Positions 7,432-9,097 of a DNA stretch of 9,097 nucleotides are shown here, piece by piece. Below the pieces are notes generated by a model. That model was given only the letters and a program-made list of their open reading frames with translations, did no database searches and had not been told where the DNA came from. How positions within the stretch are numbered: position 1 is the first letter of the stretch; each line of letters begins with the position of its first letter. This DNA is from Clostridia bacterium (GTDB lineage: Bacteria; Bacillota_A; Clostridia; Oscillospirales; CAG-272): the NCBI GenBank assembly GCA_017529175.1, contig JAFXNX010000041.1, positions 1 to 9,097 on the forward strand, written 5' to 3'. The position numbers and the translations under genes were made by a program.

Positions 7432-8109
7432 ATGACGGAAACAGAATACATGGAACCCGAAGAAACTCTCGATACGGAAGACGCGGAGTCGGTTGACGAA
7501 CAAGCGATCGACGCCGATTCGGAAGAGTTCAGATACAAAGCAAAAAGTATAATAGAAGCCGTTCTTTTCGCGGCGGGCTATCCCGTAAAATACGAAAAAA
7601 TTGCTTCTGTGCTCGGTATTTCGGCCGGCAAAGCAAGAGAGATCGTCCGCGAATATGCAAAAGAATACAACGGGGGCGACGAACTCCCGCGAGGCGTCAT
7701 TCTGCTAACGTTTGACGACGCCTGCCAGCTCTGCACGAAAGAAGAGTTCGGTATGGAAGTTCGCGAGGCGCTCGGTATCAGACGCGGCGGTAACCTTTCT
7801 CCGTCGTCGATCGAGGTACTTGCAATTATCGCATACAACGAGCCGGTGACCCGCGCATACGTCGATACGGTCAGAGGCGTTGATTCAAGCTACGCCATCA
7901 CTTCTCTCTCGGACAAGCACTTAATAGAAGTATGCGGCAGACTCGACGTACCCGGAAGACCTCTTCTTTACAGAACGACAGACGATTTCCTTCGCGTTTT
8001 CGGGATGCAGTCGCTGTCCGATCTTCCGGAAGTATCGATTTCAACGTCGGACGAAAAGCAGCAGACACTTCCCGACGTCGACAAGGTCGAGGAAACAATC
8101 GAAGAATAA
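7432..8109 (+). CDS. scpB: Segregation and condensation protein B
   Basis: A 225-residue ScpB, partner of ScpA in the Smc complex. It has two winged helices, at about residues 34-115 and 120-195. The conserved core reads LSPSSIEVLAIIAYNEPVTR (122-141), VRGVDSSYAI (147-156), then GRLDVPGRPLLYRTTDDFLRVFG with the GRP-xx-Y-xTT-xxFL signature (169-191), and SLSDLP (194-199). Residues 1-33 are strongly acidic with no basic residue before Arg34; an acidic tail also follows residue 200. AAAAGGA seven bases before the ATG at 7432 supports this start over the ATG at 7450. The gap from scpA is 18 bases. Confidence 0.98.
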   Translation: MTETEYMEPEETLDTEDAESVDEQAIDADSEEFRYKAKSIIEAVLFAAGYPVKYEKIASVLGISAGKAREIVREYAKEYNGGDELPRGVILLTFDDACQLCTKEEFGMEVREALGIRRGGNLSPSSIEVLAIIAYNEPVTRAYVDTVRGVDSSYAITSLSDKHLIEVCGRLDVPGRPLLYRTTDDFLRVFGMQSLSDLPEVSISTSDEKQQTLPDVDKVEETIEE

Positions 8110-8141
8110 GAGCACACGCACTGTGCGGGAAAGAGGAAGAT

Positions 8142-8765
8142 ATGACAGCGCTGGTCATCATAGCGTCGATAATACTGTTATTTGCCTTTCTTCTCTCGAG
8201 CTTTGCCGGAGTTATCATCAAGTATTCCGACGACTTCTCGTTTACGGTAACGTACGCCTTTTTAAGATTTCACCCAGGTACAAAAAAGAAAAAGCCGAAG
8301 AAAAAAGACAAAAAAAAGAAAAAGGACAAAAAGGCGCCGGAAGAACAAGCCCCCGTCGATGAAGTCGCCGCAAAAGAAGCCGAGAAACGGCGCCGGGCGG
8401 AAAAGCGCGAGGTCCTTTTCGGTATAGCAAAAAAAATCAAGGACATCCTCCCGAAATTTGCTAAAAAGATCCGTTTCAGAAGCGCGAAACTTCACGCCAG
8501 CATAGCGACGGGAGACGCCGCGTCCACAGCACTTTTGTGCGCGGGCGCAAAAACCGCCGTATCATTGATATTTGAAGCGATCGACCGATTCGCTGTACTC
8601 GAAAAAGGCAGCGCAAAGAACGTTACGATAGAGCCTGATTTTATATCAAACACGTCGGAGTACGATATTGACATAAGATTCAGGATCCGCGTTTTCCATA
8701 TTGTCGCGTACGCGTTAAAACTGCTTAAAGAATTTATTAAGATAAAAACAAAACAGGAGAAATAA
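8142..8765 (+). CDS. DUF2953 membrane-anchored protein (YtfI-like) with poly-lysine linker
   Basis: A 207-residue protein. One N-terminal transmembrane helix (about 2-26) is followed by a short beta-rich stretch (27-43), a lysine tract (48-64, 14 Lys of 17), a charged helix (about 70-110) and the DUF2953 C-terminal part. That part shows the family block ATGDAASTALLCAGA (122-136) and IEPDF (163-167). Its function is unknown; B. subtilis ytfI lies beside ytfJ, and here too the ytfJ homologue follows directly. The frame is open upstream to 7932 inside scpB, but the ATG at 8142 has AGAGGA just before it and begins exactly at the hydrophobic segment. The lysine tract is encoded by runs of A up to eight long with possible slippery sites. 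Family assignment rests on the anchor, the C-terminal block and the neighbour. Confidence 0.85.
   Translation: MTALVIIASIILLFAFLLSSFAGVIIKYSDDFSFTVTYAFLRFHPGTKKKKPKKKDKKKKKDKKAPEEQAPVDEVAAKEAEKRRRAEKREVLFGIAKKIKDILPKFAKKIRFRSAKLHASIATGDAASTALLCAGAKTAVSLIFEAIDRFAVLEKGSAKNVTIEPDFISNTSEYDIDIRFRIRVFHIVAYALKLLKEFIKIKTKQEK
8282..8318 (+). other. A-rich tract with two in-frame A-AAA-AAG heptamers (possible slippage site)
   Basis: Positions 8282-8288 and 8312-8318 both read A-AAA-AAG with AAA and AAG as zero-frame codons, the heptamer known to promote -1 slippage in bacterial dnaX. The second lies within a run of eight A. A -1 shift at 8318 would end at the TGA at 8360-8362 after about 14 codons, leaving the membrane anchor plus a lysine/arginine-rich tail. 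The motif and frame are visible; that slippage happens is inference. Confidence 0.4.
8333..8394 (+). repeat. Inverted repeat of seven G/C pairs downstream of the A-rich tract
   Basis: GGCGCCG at 8333-8339 is perfectly complementary to CGGCGCC at 8388-8394, giving a GC-only 7-bp stem with a 48-base loop. It starts 14 bases after the second slippery heptamer, longer than the usual 5-9 base spacer, and the -1 frame stop lies in the loop. It may be chance, since GGCGCC is itself palindromic. Confidence 0.35.
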
Positions 8766-8769
8766 GATC

Positions 8770-9097
8770 ATGAACGAAAACAAAATGAGCGAAATAATCG
8801 AAGCGTCGGTAAACAGTCTCAAGAGCATCGCCGGCGCGGATACGATCATCGGCGCCCCTATCGCTACAGCGTCCGGCACAACGATCATTCCCGTATCAAA
8901 GCTCTCTCTCGGTTACGTCACCGGCGGGATCGATTACGCGTCAAAGGTTGAAAAAGCCGACAAAAACTTCGGCGGCGGCGGCGGAAGCGGCATCAGTATG
9001 ACTCCCGTTTGCTTTATCGTCATCGACAAGGACGGCGCCGTGGAGCTTCTCAACGTAGGCGAAGAAAAAGGCGCTGACCCTGTGGGCGACGTCGTAG
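8770..9097 (+). CDS. ytfJ: Sporulation protein YtfJ/GerW family, N-terminal part
   Basis: The first 109 codons are present; the gene runs off the right edge. The sequence fits the YtfJ/GerW family: an N-terminal helix EIIEASVNSLKSIAG (8-22), TIIGAPIATASGTTIIPVSKLSLGY (25-49), the glycine-rich FGGGGGSGIS (67-76) and the following TPVCFIVID strand. In B. subtilis this protein is made in the forespore and is needed for full germination; clostridial members are annotated as spore protein YtfJ. AGGAG lies ten bases before the ATG, overlapping the end of the DUF2953 gene; the gap is four bases. Its presence suggests an endospore-former, though the family also occurs in some non-spore-formers. Confidence 0.94.
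   Translation, partial: MNENKMSEIIEASVNSLKSIAGADTIIGAPIATASGTTIIPVSKLSLGYVTGGIDYASKVEKADKNFGGGGGSGISMTPVCFIVIDKDGAVELLNVGEEKGADPVGDVV

Noticed and set aside
8117..8127. CGCAC-T-GTGCG palindrome between scpB and the DUF2953 gene as a terminator
   Set aside because: A one-base loop cannot form a stable full stem and no T-run follows, so it is not a terminator.
7932..8141. Upstream extension of the DUF2953 frame into scpB
   Set aside because: It overlaps conserved scpB coding sequence, and the ATG at 8142 has its own Shine-Dalgarno and begins exactly at the membrane helix.
1..9097. CRISPR array, insertion sequence, tRNA or defence genes
   Set aside because: No regularly spaced repeats, transposase motifs, terminal repeats or tRNA-like cloverleaf was seen; genes fill nearly all of the window.

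Overview
The window looks like chromosomal DNA from a spore-forming, Gram-positive member of the Clostridia, probably an uncultured gut or anaerobic lineage. The reasons are a sporulation gene of the YtfJ/GerW family, the lon–ysxC pairing typical of Firmicutes, clostridial-style scpA–scpB genes, strong AGGAG-type ribosome binding sites, and RqcH rather than the eukaryotic or archaeal forms. I saw no mobile element, CRISPR array, tRNA or rRNA, and base composition is even except for an AT-rich divergent promoter region.

Minus strand (1-2795). A three-gene unit reads leftward from a near-consensus promoter at 2826-2854: a 592-residue DUF4838 protein (putative carbohydrate-active enzyme), a 234-residue protein ending in a GNAT acetyltransferase domain, and the first 100 codons of rqcH, which runs off the left edge. 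The first two genes share an ATGA overlap. The second and third are 13 bases apart, and the rqcH Shine-Dalgarno sequence begins inside the preceding stop codon. RqcH is the ribosome-associated quality-control factor that adds alanine tails to stalled nascent chains.

Plus strand (2968-9097). A tightly packed operon reads rightward from a second promoter at 2910-2938: lon (ATP-dependent protease), ysxC/engB (ribosome-assembly GTPase), a compact site-2-type M50 membrane protease, scpA and scpB (condensin subunits), a DUF2953 membrane protein, and the start of ytfJ/gerW, which runs off the right edge. Gaps are 1 to 32 bases and I see no internal terminator, so the genes are probably co-transcribed. 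The unit joins protein quality control, ribosome assembly, membrane proteolysis, chromosome segregation and sporulation. Most of this order is known in parts from other Firmicutes.

I did not find a clearly new system. The points most worth a second look are the DUF4838–GNAT pair feeding into rqcH, an Asp-to-Glu change at the RqcH position matching the Asp97-Arg98 pair needed for alanine tailing, and a poly-lysine/poly-A stretch in the DUF2953 gene. That stretch has two in-frame A-AAA-AAG heptamers followed by a possible GC-only stem, with a stop in the -1 frame inside the loop.
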